From Bog-473 sp963741995 (lineage in GTDB: Bacteria; Actinomycetota; Acidimicrobiia; Acidimicrobiales; RAAP-2), in assembly GCA_963741995.1 (NCBI GenBank), contig CAVUKI010000010.1, positions 372,001-436,000 on the forward strand: a DNA stretch of 64,000 nt, in the 5' to 3' direction. Made by a program: the position numbers and the translations under genes. Each line of letters opens with the position of its first letter. Within the stretch, counting starts at the first letter, position 1. The notes below the pieces were generated by a model. The model saw nothing but the letters and a program-made list of their open reading frames with translations. It was not told where the DNA came from and made no database searches. Below, piece by piece: positions 8,665 through 17,400 of the stretch.

Positions 8665-9249
8665 TCAGAGAGACGAGACGATCTTCGCGAACGTCTTCGT
8701 CATGGCCTTCTTCGCGCTGAGCGGGTCCTCGGACCGCGCCACGACCATGCCGGCCTGCATGATGGCGCCAAGGAGCAGGTGCGACAGGGGATCGATCGCC
8801 GACGTCTCAATCCGGCCCATGTCCGCCGCGATCGTCAGCACGGTCTTGATGGTGCCGAACGCGTAGCGCTCGTCGAGCTCGTGCCACAGATCCCAACCGA
8901 GGACGGTCGGACCGTCGAGCATCACGATGCGCTGCACCTCCGGGTTGAGGCACTGGTCCAGGAACACGTCGAATCCGATCTGGAGGATCCGCATGGGGTC
9001 CGTCTCGCCGCCGCCGCCGGCGGCCTGCAGTACCTGTGCGGTGAGGTCGTCCTCCACCTGTTCGAAGGTGGCCTGGAACAGGTCGGTCTTGCTCGGGAAG
9101 TGGTGGTAGAGCGCCCCCCGGCTGACCGCGGCCGCGCTGAGGATCTCCTCGGTGGAGGTGGCGGCGAACCCATTCTCCGCGAAGAGGCGCCGGGCCGTGG
9201 TGATGAGGCGGCCCCGGGTGGCCTCGGTACGTTCCGCCTGCGTGGGCAC
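8665..9249 (-). CDS. TetR-family transcriptional regulator
   Basis: A 194-residue protein with a standard TetR N-terminal helix-turn-helix: LITTARRLFAENGFAATSTEEI, then AVSRGALYHHFPSKTDLF, where the Y-H-H-F-x-x-K motif ends the recognition helix. The C-terminal part is a ligand-binding helical domain, with no identifiable ligand. It is divergent from an alpha/beta hydrolase gene, and a palindromic site (9271-9295) lies in the gap. It therefore likely represses that hydrolase and itself. Confidence 0.88.
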   Translation of the reverse strand: MPTQAERTEATRGRLITTARRLFAENGFAATSTEEILSAAAVSRGALYHHFPSKTDLFQATFEQVEDDLTAQVLQAAGGGGETDPMRILQIGFDVFLDQCLNPEVQRIVMLDGPTVLGWDLWHELDERYAFGTIKTVLTIAADMGRIETSAIDPLSHLLLGAIMQAGMVVARSEDPLSAKKAMTKTFAKIVSSL

Positions 9250-9270
9250 GGGGAAAGCCTAACTCCCTCT

Positions 9271-9295
9271 TTACAAACAGACAGTTGGTATGTAA
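9271..9295. promoter_or_regulatory. Imperfect palindrome between divergent tetR and hydrolase genes
   Basis: The 25-bp site begins TTACA and ends TGTAA, with further symmetric matches inside (for example AC at 7-8 and GT at the mirror position). Its length and position, in the only gap shared by both promoters, fit a TetR-dimer operator. The assignment is inferred. Confidence 0.5.
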
Positions 9296-9347
9296 CACTA
9301 CGCATGTGACCCCCCGAACGAACACAGACACTGCCCAACCCACCCAT

Positions 9348-10214
9348 ATGGCTCTGACGTTGCTCCCGCGCCGGACGATCGCTCTCGGCTACGGCGACGT
9401 GGCCTACGTCGATCACGGAGACGCCGACCAGTCCGCTGCACTCTTCGTCCACGGCATCCTGGTCAATGCGGACATCTGGCGCACCGTGCTGTGGGAGGTG
9501 GGAGGGATGCGCCGCTGCATCGCCCCAGATTTGCCCGCGCACGGTGCGACTCCCGTTCCGGAGGACGATGCGGCCGATCTGTCCCTCAACGGCCTCGCCA
9601 ACATGCTCGATGAGTTGTGCGAGCGCCTCGGACTCGCACAGGTCGACGTCGTGGCCAATGACACCGGCGGCGCGGTGGCCCAGGTCTTTGCCGCACACCA
9701 TCCGGAGCGCATCCGGACGCTGACGCTGACCAACTGCGACGTGCACGACAACTTCCCGCCCGAGGCGTTCAAGCCCTTCGTCACCCTCGCCGAGTCGGGT
9801 GAGTTCGGACCGATGGTCGCCGCCATGGCGGGCGACCTGACGCTCGCCCGTTCCGAAGTCGGGTTCGGCATGGGGTATGCCCATCCTGATCAACTCTCCG
9901 ACGAGGTCCTGGCGAGCTACCTCGGGCCGTTCGTCGCCGACCAGGGGAAGGGACTCGAGCGTCTCCTGACGGCGTCGTCGTCGGCAGAGCTGATGGCGAT
10001 TGCGCCGCTGCTGGCCGAGCTGCGTGCCCCGACCCAGGTGGCATGGGGGACAGGCGACTCGTTCTTCGAGCAGGAGTGGGCCGAGCGCCTAGCGACAATG
10101 ATCCCCGGCGTGCAGCGCGTCACCCTTGTCCCCGACGCCATGTTGTTCTGGCCCGATGAGCGGGCGGCTGAGCTCATCCCGCTTTTGCGTGACTTCTGGG
10201 ATGCGCACGCCTGA
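9348..10214 (+). CDS. Alpha/beta hydrolase with Asp at the nucleophile elbow (haloalkane-dehalogenase-like)
   Basis: A 288-residue alpha/beta-fold protein: oxyanion-hole region LFVHGIL, nucleophile elbow VVANDTGGAVAQ, then PERIRTLTLTNCD and a cap domain. The nucleophile position holds Asp (N-D-T-G-G) instead of Ser, as in haloalkane dehalogenases and related enzymes, where Asp forms an ester intermediate. The usual C-terminal catalytic His (G-x-H-F) is not evident; the sequence there is DAMLFWPDER. Dehalogenase activity is therefore unproven. The start could be ATG 9348 (chosen) or GTG 9306; neither has a clear Shine-Dalgarno. Control by the divergent TetR regulator is likely. Confidence 0.75.
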   Translation: MALTLLPRRTIALGYGDVAYVDHGDADQSAALFVHGILVNADIWRTVLWEVGGMRRCIAPDLPAHGATPVPEDDAADLSLNGLANMLDELCERLGLAQVDVVANDTGGAVAQVFAAHHPERIRTLTLTNCDVHDNFPPEAFKPFVTLAESGEFGPMVAAMAGDLTLARSEVGFGMGYAHPDQLSDEVLASYLGPFVADQGKGLERLLTASSSAELMAIAPLLAELRAPTQVAWGTGDSFFEQEWAERLATMIPGVQRVTLVPDAMLFWPDERAAELIPLLRDFWDAHA

Positions 10215-10233
10215 TCCTGACGTCGACAGGCCG

Positions 10234-10258
10234 CCCCGGGTGCGCGTGCGCCCCGGGG
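10234..10258. terminator. Hairpin between convergent hydrolase and flavin-reductase genes
   Basis: A 7-bp GC stem (10234-10240 CCCCGGG with 10252-10258 CCCGGGG) and an 11-nt loop. It lies 20 bp after the hydrolase stop and 26 bp from the end of the opposing gene. No T tract. Confidence 0.5.
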
Positions 10259-10283
10259 AGCACGGGGCGGTTCCGTGCGGGTC

Positions 10284-10778
10284 TCAGGCCGGATGGCCGG
10301 GCTCCAACCGCGGGCCGCTCCTGAACGTCAGCAAGCCGGAATGTCCGCCGGCGCTCGCCCGCACTGCTCGCATGAGAAATGCCTCGTGGTCGCCCACGGA
10401 GAAGTGCCCGAGGACCTGGCCCTCCATGCTCACCGCGGCATCCACCAGTAAGGGGGCCCCCGTGGGGCCGAGACGCCAATCGACGGACGCGAATTTGTCG
10501 ACGAGATCACCGGTCTCCTCGCCGAAGAGGCGGGCGAGATCGACCTGGTCCCGGCCGAGGAGATGGAGACCCATACCCGGTGCATGCGCTGCGACCCCAA
10601 GGGTGTGATTCACCTTTGAGATGCAGACGAGGAAGTTGGGAGGGTCGATACTGCACTGGGTCACGAACCCGGCGAGGCAACCACTCAGTTCGGATTCGGG
10701 TGACCTGACGGTAACCACGAAGTACGGGTAGTCGATGAGGTCGAAGAACGCGGCCAGATCGTTGTCGGCGTCAGTCAT
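10284..10778 (-). CDS. Flavin-reductase-like domain protein
   Basis: A 164-residue split-barrel protein of the FMN-binding flavin reductase family. Typical elements are YFVVTVRSPESELSGCLAGFVTQCSIDPPNFLVCISKVNHT near the start (residues 17-60) and GHFSVGDHEAFLMRAV later, where the G-D-H-x-x-F/V-x-G-x-V-like segment lies. These proteins reduce FMN/FAD with NAD(P)H or simply bind flavin. The ATG at 10776-10778 is chosen because the family N-terminus starts there; the open frame continues upstream into intergenic sequence. The gene is divergent from an efflux-pump gene. Confidence 0.75.
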   Translation of the reverse strand: MTDADNDLAAFFDLIDYPYFVVTVRSPESELSGCLAGFVTQCSIDPPNFLVCISKVNHTLGVAAHAPGMGLHLLGRDQVDLARLFGEETGDLVDKFASVDWRLGPTGAPLLVDAAVSMEGQVLGHFSVGDHEAFLMRAVRASAGGHSGLLTFRSGPRLEPGHPA

Positions 10779-10931
10779 GGACGGTGTACTTGATCTGCCG
10801 TACCCATACCCACCGTCGGTCCTCCGAGCCCTCAGCCGAGCACACCGAATCCACGGACGCGTCCGAGGGGTGTCCCGCGGGAGCGCCGGCGTCCGGCCAC
10901 TCACTTCCGGCGCCACCCCGCTGAGGATTCC

Positions 10932-10952
10932 CCTACCCGCACCGTGGGTAGG
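10932..10952. promoter_or_regulatory. Inverted repeat upstream of the DHA2 efflux gene
   Basis: CCTACCC (10932-10938) and GGGTAGG (10946-10952) are perfect inverted arms with a 7-bp centre. The site is 70 bp ahead of the transporter start. A related half-site, GTACCCATACCCACC, occurs at 10799-10813. It may be an operator; no cognate regulator is evident nearby. Confidence 0.4.
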
Positions 10953-11022
10953 CAAAACTCGTGCCCATGAACCGCCAGAGCCGGCCCGCGGGTCTCTGCC
11001 CGCCCGCGGGAGGCCGAGGCTG

Positions 11023-12645
11023 ATGGCTCTGGGAGACGCCGGCTCTCTGACGAGCGAGGGCGCGCCGGCCGGATTCGACATCAAGCAGGGTGGGCTCGGT
11101 TCCGCCGCCCAGGCCCTTGCTCTCGCCACTCTGTGCGGGGTCCTCTTTCTCACCTTCTTGGACAACACGATCGTCAGTGTCGGCCTGGCCAATGTCCAAA
11201 GTGATCTTCACGCGGGGGTCACCTCGCTGCAATGGGTGGTCAACGGCTACGCGCTGACCTTCGCCAGTTTCATGCTTGTGGCGGGGATGCTCGGTGACAT
11301 CTTCGGCCGCAAGCGCGTCATGCTCGTCGGGGTGGCCATCTTCTGTGGTGGCTCGGTCGTCGCCGCTCTGGCGGGGAATGTCGATTGGCTCATCGCCGGC
11401 CGCGTGATCATGGGGATCGGCGCCGCCGCGAGCGAGCCCGGTACCTTGTCGATCATCAGGCACGTGTACCCCGATCGGGAAACACGTGCCGACGCACTCG
11501 GCGTGTGGGCCGCTGTGTCAGGCCTCGCGTTGGCCTTAGGACCCGTCATCGGCGGCTTCCTGGTCGGTTTCTCCAGCTGGCGGGCGATCTTCTGGTTCAA
11601 CTTGGGGTTCGGGGTCATTGCATTTGTTCTGGCGTCGGTCGCCGTTCCCGAGACTTCGGACCGCCAAGGGCGCCGCATAGACGTGTTGGGATTCATCTTC
11701 GGTGCCGGGTTCCTTGCCTGCATTTCGTTTGCTGTGATCCAGGGGGAAGAGTCCGGTTACACCGCACCTTGGATAGTGACGCTCTTCGTCCTCTGCGCCG
11801 TCTCGGGCATTGCCTTCGTGATCACGGAGAAGAGGGTCAAGAGCCCGATGCTCGACTTGTCGATGTTCCGACTTCCTCCGTTCGTCGGTTCCAATTTCGT
11901 TGCGTTCGTGGCGTACTTCGGCACCTTTTCGATCTTCTTCTTCACGGCGCTGTATCTCCAGGTCGTTGCCAACGCGTCCGCCTACCAGACGGCGGTGGAT
12001 TTCCTGCCGATGGCAGCCGGGCTGATCATCGCGTCAGCGCTGACCGGCCCGCTGGTGGCACACGTCGGGCCCCGCTGGCCGATGACGATCGGGTGCCTGC
12101 TGGCCGGGGGCGGCATCCTGGTGGCCAACACCGTGCTTTCACCGACGGTCGACTTCGGAACTCTGGGCTGGGTCCTCCCGCTGGCCGGCATCGGCATCGG
12201 CATGCTCCTGGTGCCCGTGACATCCGTCCCCCTCACCGTGGTGCCACCGGAGCGATCCGGCATGGCGGCCTCGGCCACCAATACGAGTCGGGAGATGGGT
12301 GCCGTCTTCGGCGTGGCCATCCTCGGCGCCATCGTCAACGCCAAGCTCACGGGCGACCTCGCCGCCCGGCTGAAGGCCATCGGCATCCCGCCGAGCTTCC
12401 AGAGCTTGGTGGAGCATGCGATTCAGACCGGCGGCGCCTCGAGCGGTGGAGCGGCGAGCCAGGCCGAACACAACAAGAACGCTGCCGTCGCGCAGATCGC
12501 CACCAAGGTGGTCAACGCCGCCTACAACGCTTTCGGCTCGGGGCTCCACGAGGCGCTGCTCCTGTCAGGCTGCCTGATCCTGGCCGGTGCGGTGGTCGCC
12601 GCGCTCACCGTTCATCGCAAGCCCGGGGAGACCTTCGAGATCTGA
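11023..12645 (+). CDS. MFS drug:H+ antiporter, DHA2 (EmrB/QacA) type
   Basis: A 540-residue integral membrane protein with about 14 hydrophobic segments. Family motifs are clear: FLDNTIVSVGLANVQ in helix 1 (motif D1 of DHA2 transporters), LVAGMLGDIFGRKR (motif A, loop 2-3) and ALGPVIGGFLV (motif C of antiporters). These pumps export cationic or amphiphilic drugs using the proton gradient. The ATG at 11023 has GGGAGG about 10 bp upstream and puts a short cytoplasmic N-terminus before helix 1. A small inverted repeat 70 bp upstream may bind a regulator. Confidence 0.9.
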   Translation: MALGDAGSLTSEGAPAGFDIKQGGLGSAAQALALATLCGVLFLTFLDNTIVSVGLANVQSDLHAGVTSLQWVVNGYALTFASFMLVAGMLGDIFGRKRVMLVGVAIFCGGSVVAALAGNVDWLIAGRVIMGIGAAASEPGTLSIIRHVYPDRETRADALGVWAAVSGLALALGPVIGGFLVGFSSWRAIFWFNLGFGVIAFVLASVAVPETSDRQGRRIDVLGFIFGAGFLACISFAVIQGEESGYTAPWIVTLFVLCAVSGIAFVITEKRVKSPMLDLSMFRLPPFVGSNFVAFVAYFGTFSIFFFTALYLQVVANASAYQTAVDFLPMAAGLIIASALTGPLVAHVGPRWPMTIGCLLAGGGILVANTVLSPTVDFGTLGWVLPLAGIGIGMLLVPVTSVPLTVVPPERSGMAASATNTSREMGAVFGVAILGAIVNAKLTGDLAARLKAIGIPPSFQSLVEHAIQTGGASSGGAASQAEHNKNAAVAQIATKVVNAAYNAFGSGLHEALLLSGCLILAGAVVAALTVHRKPGETFEI

Positions 12646-12674
12646 CGCGATCCCCGCCCAGCACCCGCCATCGG

Positions 12675-12694
12675 CGACTCGGCTCAGAGTCGCT
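12675..12694. terminator. Hairpin after the efflux-pump gene
   Basis: GCGACTC (12675-12681) pairs perfectly with GAGTCGC (12688-12694) around a 6-nt loop, 30 bp after the MFS stop and 28 bp before the next start. There is no T run; it is probably a weak intrinsic terminator. Confidence 0.5.
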
Positions 12695-12722
12695 CTGTCA
12701 CGTTGATGCATGCTGGACCCCT

Positions 12723-13745
12723 ATGAAATTTGACACGATGTTGGCCGGGCTCGAGGAGGCACCGGCCCACGCTCGCCGGTTGGAGCAGCTCGGAGTGGAT
12801 GGCACCTTCACGTTCGAAGGTCCCCACGATGTCTTCACTCCGCTGATCCTGGCCGCTGGCGCGACCACCACGCTCGAACTCGCGACCAACGTGGCCATCG
12901 CCTTCCCGCGCAATCCGGTGCAGCTCGCCCACCAGGCCTACGACCTTCAGTTGCTCTCCCGCGGCCGGTTCACGCTGGGCCTCGGTTCCCAGATCAGGGC
13001 TCAGGTCGAGAAGCGGTACGGCGCTTCGTTCGATCGCCCCATCGCCCGTATGCGCGAGATGGTCGGGGCACTGCGTGCCATCTTCGCCACGTGGGAGACA
13101 GCGGAACCACTTGACTTCAAGGGCGAGTTCTGGACGCACACCCTGATGCCGCCGCTCTTCAACCCGGGGCCCAACCCTTACGGACCTCCGGCTATCGCCC
13201 TCGGAGGGCTCGGACCACAGATGCTCCGACTGGCGGCTGAAGTGGGCGACGCGGTGCTCGTGATGCCGTTCAACACCGCAACGCACTTCGTGGAGCGGAG
13301 CCTCCCCGCCATTGAGGAAGGACTCGTCCGCGGCGGCCGGCACCGTTCGTCGCTCACCGTGGCCGGTGAGGTCATCGTCTGCTGCGGGCGGACCGAGGAG
13401 GAATTCGAAACGGCCCAGCTCGCGGCGCGGTGGCTCGTTGCCTTCTATGCCTCCACCCCGGCGTACCGCCCTGTGCTCGAAGCCGAGGGCTGGGAAGCGC
13501 TCCAGCCTGAGCTCAACGGGCTCTCCAAGTCCGGTCGATGGGATGAGATGCCGGGACTGATCGAGGACGACATGCTCGCTGCTCTCGCCGCGGTGGGCTC
13601 TCCCGAGCAGGTGGCTGCCGACATCGCCGGCCGATTCGGAGGCCATGTCGATCGGGTGGGCTTCTACACGCCGTACCTCATCAGCGAGGAGACGCTCGAA
13701 GAACTGGTGGCCGAGATGGCCGGCACCGTGACGGGTGCCGTGTAG
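12723..13745 (+). CDS. LLM-class (F420-dependent, luciferase-like) oxidoreductase
   Basis: A 340-residue TIM-barrel protein of the bacterial luciferase-like family, resembling the TIGR03617 F420 subgroup. Markers are ATNVAIAFPRNPVQLAHQAYDL, LSRGRFTLGLGSQIRAQVEKRYG, and PPAIALGGLGPQMLRLAAEVGDAV, the regions that line the F420/FMN site in LLM enzymes. Hydride transfer from reduced F420 to an unknown substrate is the expected chemistry. ATG 12723 begins exactly at the family N-terminus (KFDTML). The gene is flanked by hairpins, so it is probably monocistronic. Confidence 0.82.
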   Translation: MKFDTMLAGLEEAPAHARRLEQLGVDGTFTFEGPHDVFTPLILAAGATTTLELATNVAIAFPRNPVQLAHQAYDLQLLSRGRFTLGLGSQIRAQVEKRYGASFDRPIARMREMVGALRAIFATWETAEPLDFKGEFWTHTLMPPLFNPGPNPYGPPAIALGGLGPQMLRLAAEVGDAVLVMPFNTATHFVERSLPAIEEGLVRGGRHRSSLTVAGEVIVCCGRTEEEFETAQLAARWLVAFYASTPAYRPVLEAEGWEALQPELNGLSKSGRWDEMPGLIEDDMLAALAAVGSPEQVAADIAGRFGGHVDRVGFYTPYLISEETLEELVAEMAGTVTGAV

Positions 13746-13798
13746 ATCCGCCCTGACGAGGGCTCTGGAAGCCAGGTGACCAAGGTTTCGGGCACTCG

Positions 13799-13828
13799 GT
13801 CCACTACACATCTGGACGCGTGGTGGAC
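13799..13828. terminator. Hairpin between convergent LLM and coiled-coil genes
   Basis: GTCCACTAC (13799-13807) pairs with GTGGTGGAC (13820-13828), eight Watson-Crick pairs plus one G-T, around a 12-nt loop. It lies between the convergent genes that end at 13745 and 13833. Confidence 0.45.
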
Positions 13829-13832
13829 GACC

Positions 13833-14369
13833 TCAGCGGACCCAGTCTTCGGGATCAGCGTCCCCGCGCTTGTACTGCTCCACGAGGAGAGCCTGGATCT
13901 CACGGACCCTCTTCTCGACGAGCTCGCGGCTTTCGGCGACCATTGCCAGCTGGACCTCGAGCTCGTGAAGGGTGGCACGCACGTCCTCGGGTGAGCAGAG
14001 GTCGATGCGGCCCAGATCGCTGTGCGCCGACATCAGCCCGTCTGCCGCGCCCTCCATCGCCTGGCGCGCCGAGGCGGTGGTGGCCTGCGCGTCAGGGGAC
14101 AACGACCATCCACCGCCGATCGAGGCTTCCTCCAGAATGCGGGGCAAGTCGTCGACCAGATCCTGCAGGTCCCGGTCCGGAGCCTCGGCGATGGTCCGCA
14201 GCGCACCGATGTCCACCGACAGGACGTGACGGGCGTAGGACAACAGCACGGCCGCGTGCACGAGGTCGTCGCGCCGACCTCGGAGCCGGGCCGTAGGCGT
14301 CGACGAATCGAGCGCGGTTGCGGTCTCCAGCAGTTCATCGACGTCCAGCAGGGTCAGCAGCATCGACAT
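13833..14369 (-). CDS. Coiled-coil/helical hypothetical protein at the edge of the flagellar island
   Basis: A 178-residue, almost entirely helical acidic protein of unrecognised family. The C-terminal third is strongly heptad-like and ends with REIQALLVEQYKRGDADPEDW. No signal peptide or membrane segment is present. The start could be ATG 14369 (chosen; GGGGTGG about 10 bp upstream) or GTG 14384. It is divergent from the flagellar glycosyltransferase gene. The layout (helical protein close to a FliA/WhiG-type sigma gene) invites comparison with the anti-sigma factor RsiG, but its c-di-GMP signature (E-x3-S-x2-R-x3-Q-x3-D) is not visible. Function unknown. Confidence 0.55.
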   Translation of the reverse strand: MSMLLTLLDVDELLETATALDSSTPTARLRGRRDDLVHAAVLLSYARHVLSVDIGALRTIAEAPDRDLQDLVDDLPRILEEASIGGGWSLSPDAQATTASARQAMEGAADGLMSAHSDLGRIDLCSPEDVRATLHELEVQLAMVAESRELVEKRVREIQALLVEQYKRGDADPEDWVR

Positions 14370-14411
14370 GACAACGTTCACCACCCCTATTACTCACGCC
14401 TATTTCACACG

Positions 14412-14444
14412 CCCCTCAATTCCGTTCCCCCCTGGGACGTTGTA
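14412..14444 (+). promoter_or_regulatory. Flagellar-type promoter of the glycosyltransferase gene
   Basis: CCCCTCAATT (14412-14421), exactly 14 bp, then GACGTTGTA (14436-14444). The same two-box pattern occurs ahead of five other flagellar units in this window. The -10-like box ends 6 bp before ATG 14451, so transcription should start at or next to the start codon and the message is probably leaderless. Confidence 0.6.
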
Positions 14445-14450
14445 CCCGTT

Positions 14451-17400
14451 ATGCGCCAGGTGCAACCGACCGCGGACGCCACCGGCACCACCAACGCTAC
14501 CCCCATGGCGGTTGGATCAGCAGGCGGCCGACCTGTCGCCACGATCGTCATCCCGGCCTGGAACGCCTGGGAACACACTGAGCGATGCCTGCGGTCGCTG
14601 CGACCCACCCTGGGACCAATGGACCGGGTCGTGGTTGTGGACAACGGCTCGAGCGACGAGACACCCGAGTCGCTCGCGGCATATGGATGGTTGGAGGTCG
14701 TCGCCAACGAGCAGAACGAGGGTTTTGCCCGCGGGTGTAACCAGGGAGCGGCGAAGGCCCTGCATGGTGTGGTCGTGTTCTTGAACAGCGACACCGTCGT
14801 GCCAATGGGCTGGCTCGACGAGCTCCTGGCACCGTTCGAACGGAGTGACGTCGGCGCCGTAGGCCCGCGATCGGACAACGTCTCGGGGAACCAGAAGACG
14901 ATGGGCGTTCCCGATCCCCAGGAGGACCCCGATGCCTTCTTCGAATTCGCCGAGGCGTGGCGGGTCAACCACCAGGGTCAGACTTCAACAACACGGCGGC
15001 TGGTCGGATTCTGTCTGGCCGTGCGCACGTCGTCCTTCCATGCAATTGGTGGATTCGACGAGCGATTCGAGATCGGCGGGTTCGAGGACGACGACCTGTG
15101 TCGACGGTTGCATCAGAGGGACCTTCGGCTGCTGGTCGCGCACGCCTCCTTCGTTCACCATCATGGCCACGCTTCGTTCGATTCCAATGCCGTCGACTGG
15201 CTGGTGACCCAGGGGGAGAATCAAGTCCGCTTCGAGGAGAAGTGGGGCCCCGATGTGCTGCGCCGCCCCGTCCTGGCGACAGCCTGTCTGATCGTCAAGG
15301 ACGAGGAACAGATGCTGGCCGCCTGCCTGGAATCGGTCCGCGACGCCGTCGACGAGGTTGTGGTCTACGACACCGGCTCCAGCGACCAGACGGTGCAGAT
15401 TGCCCGCAACGCGGGCGCAACGGTCGTGGAGGGCAAGTGGGAGGACTCCTTTGCCGTCGCCAGGAACGCCGCGCTGGCGCACGCCACCGGTGAGTGGGTG
15501 CTGTCCATTGACGCTGACGAGCGCCTCCAGACCCATCCTGACGTCCTGCGCGCCCAGCTCTCCGACTCCGAATCAGATCTCGAGGCGTATCTCGTTGCGA
15601 TCGAGAACCTGCACGGACCGGGCAATCCGCGCTCCGTCCACACCGCAATCCGCGTGTTCCGCCGGTCATCCGCCACATGGCGGCATCGCCTGCACGAGCA
15701 GGTCGTCGCCGCCGACGATCCCACCCGGCCTCTGAAGACCGGGTACCTGTCGGGCGCGCGACTGATCCATCACGGATATATCGCCGAGGTCTTCGACAAT
15801 CGTAAAAAGGCCGACCGCAATCTCGATCTGGCCGGCGCGGCGCTCGATGACGAGGAGGTTGATCGCTCGTACGCCTTGATGAACCTCGGCCGGGCCCTCG
15901 AATCCGCTGGGCGCAGCGAGGAGGCCGTCGTGCGCCTGTCCGAGGCGGCCGCGTCGGCAACCGACCTGATCACCAGGCGCTTGGCGGTGAGCAATTTGGT
16001 CTACATCCTCGGCCGGATCGGGCGCTTCGAGGAGGCGCTTTCCCGGCTGAGCGAGCTCCGACAGCTGTCGCGGAGCCAGGTGGCGGCCGACATCGCCGAG
16101 GGAAGGACGCGCCTGGCCATGGGGGAGACGGTGGAAGGCCTGGCGATCCTGGCCCGGATCCCGAGCCGAGGGCGAGACGACGACGGCATGGAGTTCGGGC
16201 CGCACGTGGTGGCCGCCATCCGCGGGGAGGCGCTGGCATCGCTTGGCCGCTTTGGCGAGGCGGCGGACGTCGTGCTGGGCGCCGTGAGATCCCACGGAGT
16301 GCTCGAGGCCGATGTCGGGGAACTCGTGCGCTGGTTGCTGCAAGCCAAACGCTCCCCGGCGGAGATCACCGCAGGCTTGCGCACCGAGGATCTCGTGCCG
16401 ATGCTCGGTCGGGTCCTCCGTCAACCGCCACTGCTGGCCGATGTCTTGCTGGAGGGCGCGTGGTCCCGATTCCCGGAGCGCCTCGAACCGTTGGCCGCGG
16501 CAGCGAGCATCGCGCCGCGCCTTCCGCTGGCTCGCGCCCTGGTCTGGTCGGCCCGACTGCGACAGCGTGGGCTTGCCGCGTCGTGCCCGCTGGTTGCCAT
16601 CGGGCACGAGGCAGGCATTGATCCTGTCGTCCGGGTGAGGGCGGCAGCGGCGCTCTTCGGATCGTTCCACGAAGCCAGTGCCGTGGGCGTGGCGCGGGCG
16701 GCTCTGAACGAGCTCGACCCGACGGCCAGGGTCGCGTCAGAGGAAGAGATCGGCCGTCTCGCTCCAACGCTCCTTTCGGCGCTGGCGGGCAAAGCCCCAG
16801 AGGACGCGACCGCCGGCACGACGGCACGGCACGAGACTCTCCCGGGATCTCCATCGTCAGGTGGCGCCCCGCCGTGCGATCGCCATGTCCCGTTGGCCGC
16901 AGGGGGCGCGAAAACCTCGACTCCGATCCGGAGGGATCCGGACCGCGTGCTCGAGGCAGTGCCGACCACCAGGCGAGGAGGCCTGAACGTCGTGGGCCCG
17001 TTCGAAGGGACCGGCGTCGCCGCCGATATGGCTCGCCGGCTCGCGAGCGCGCTTCGTGCCGGAGGGGTTCCCATCTCGACGACCTCGTACCACCGGGACG
17101 ACAGGGACCGCGGATCGCCCTGGTCACATTTCGGCCCCTCGGATTTCCCCTTCGAGGTGAACCTGCTCGTGGTGCACCCGGACCACATGACCGATTTCGT
17201 CCTCGACTCCGGTCCCGGCCTGTTCCACGGCCGCTACACGATCGGGCTGTGGGTCTGCGATCTGCGGGCGTCGTCGTCGTCGATGGCCGACGCGGCTCAC
17301 ATGGTGCACGAATTGTGGACTCCCACGTCGTGGGGGTCTCTGTGCGCCTCGTCGGTGCATGGTGGGCCTGTCCACTGCGTCGCCATCCCGGTCGGGGGGA

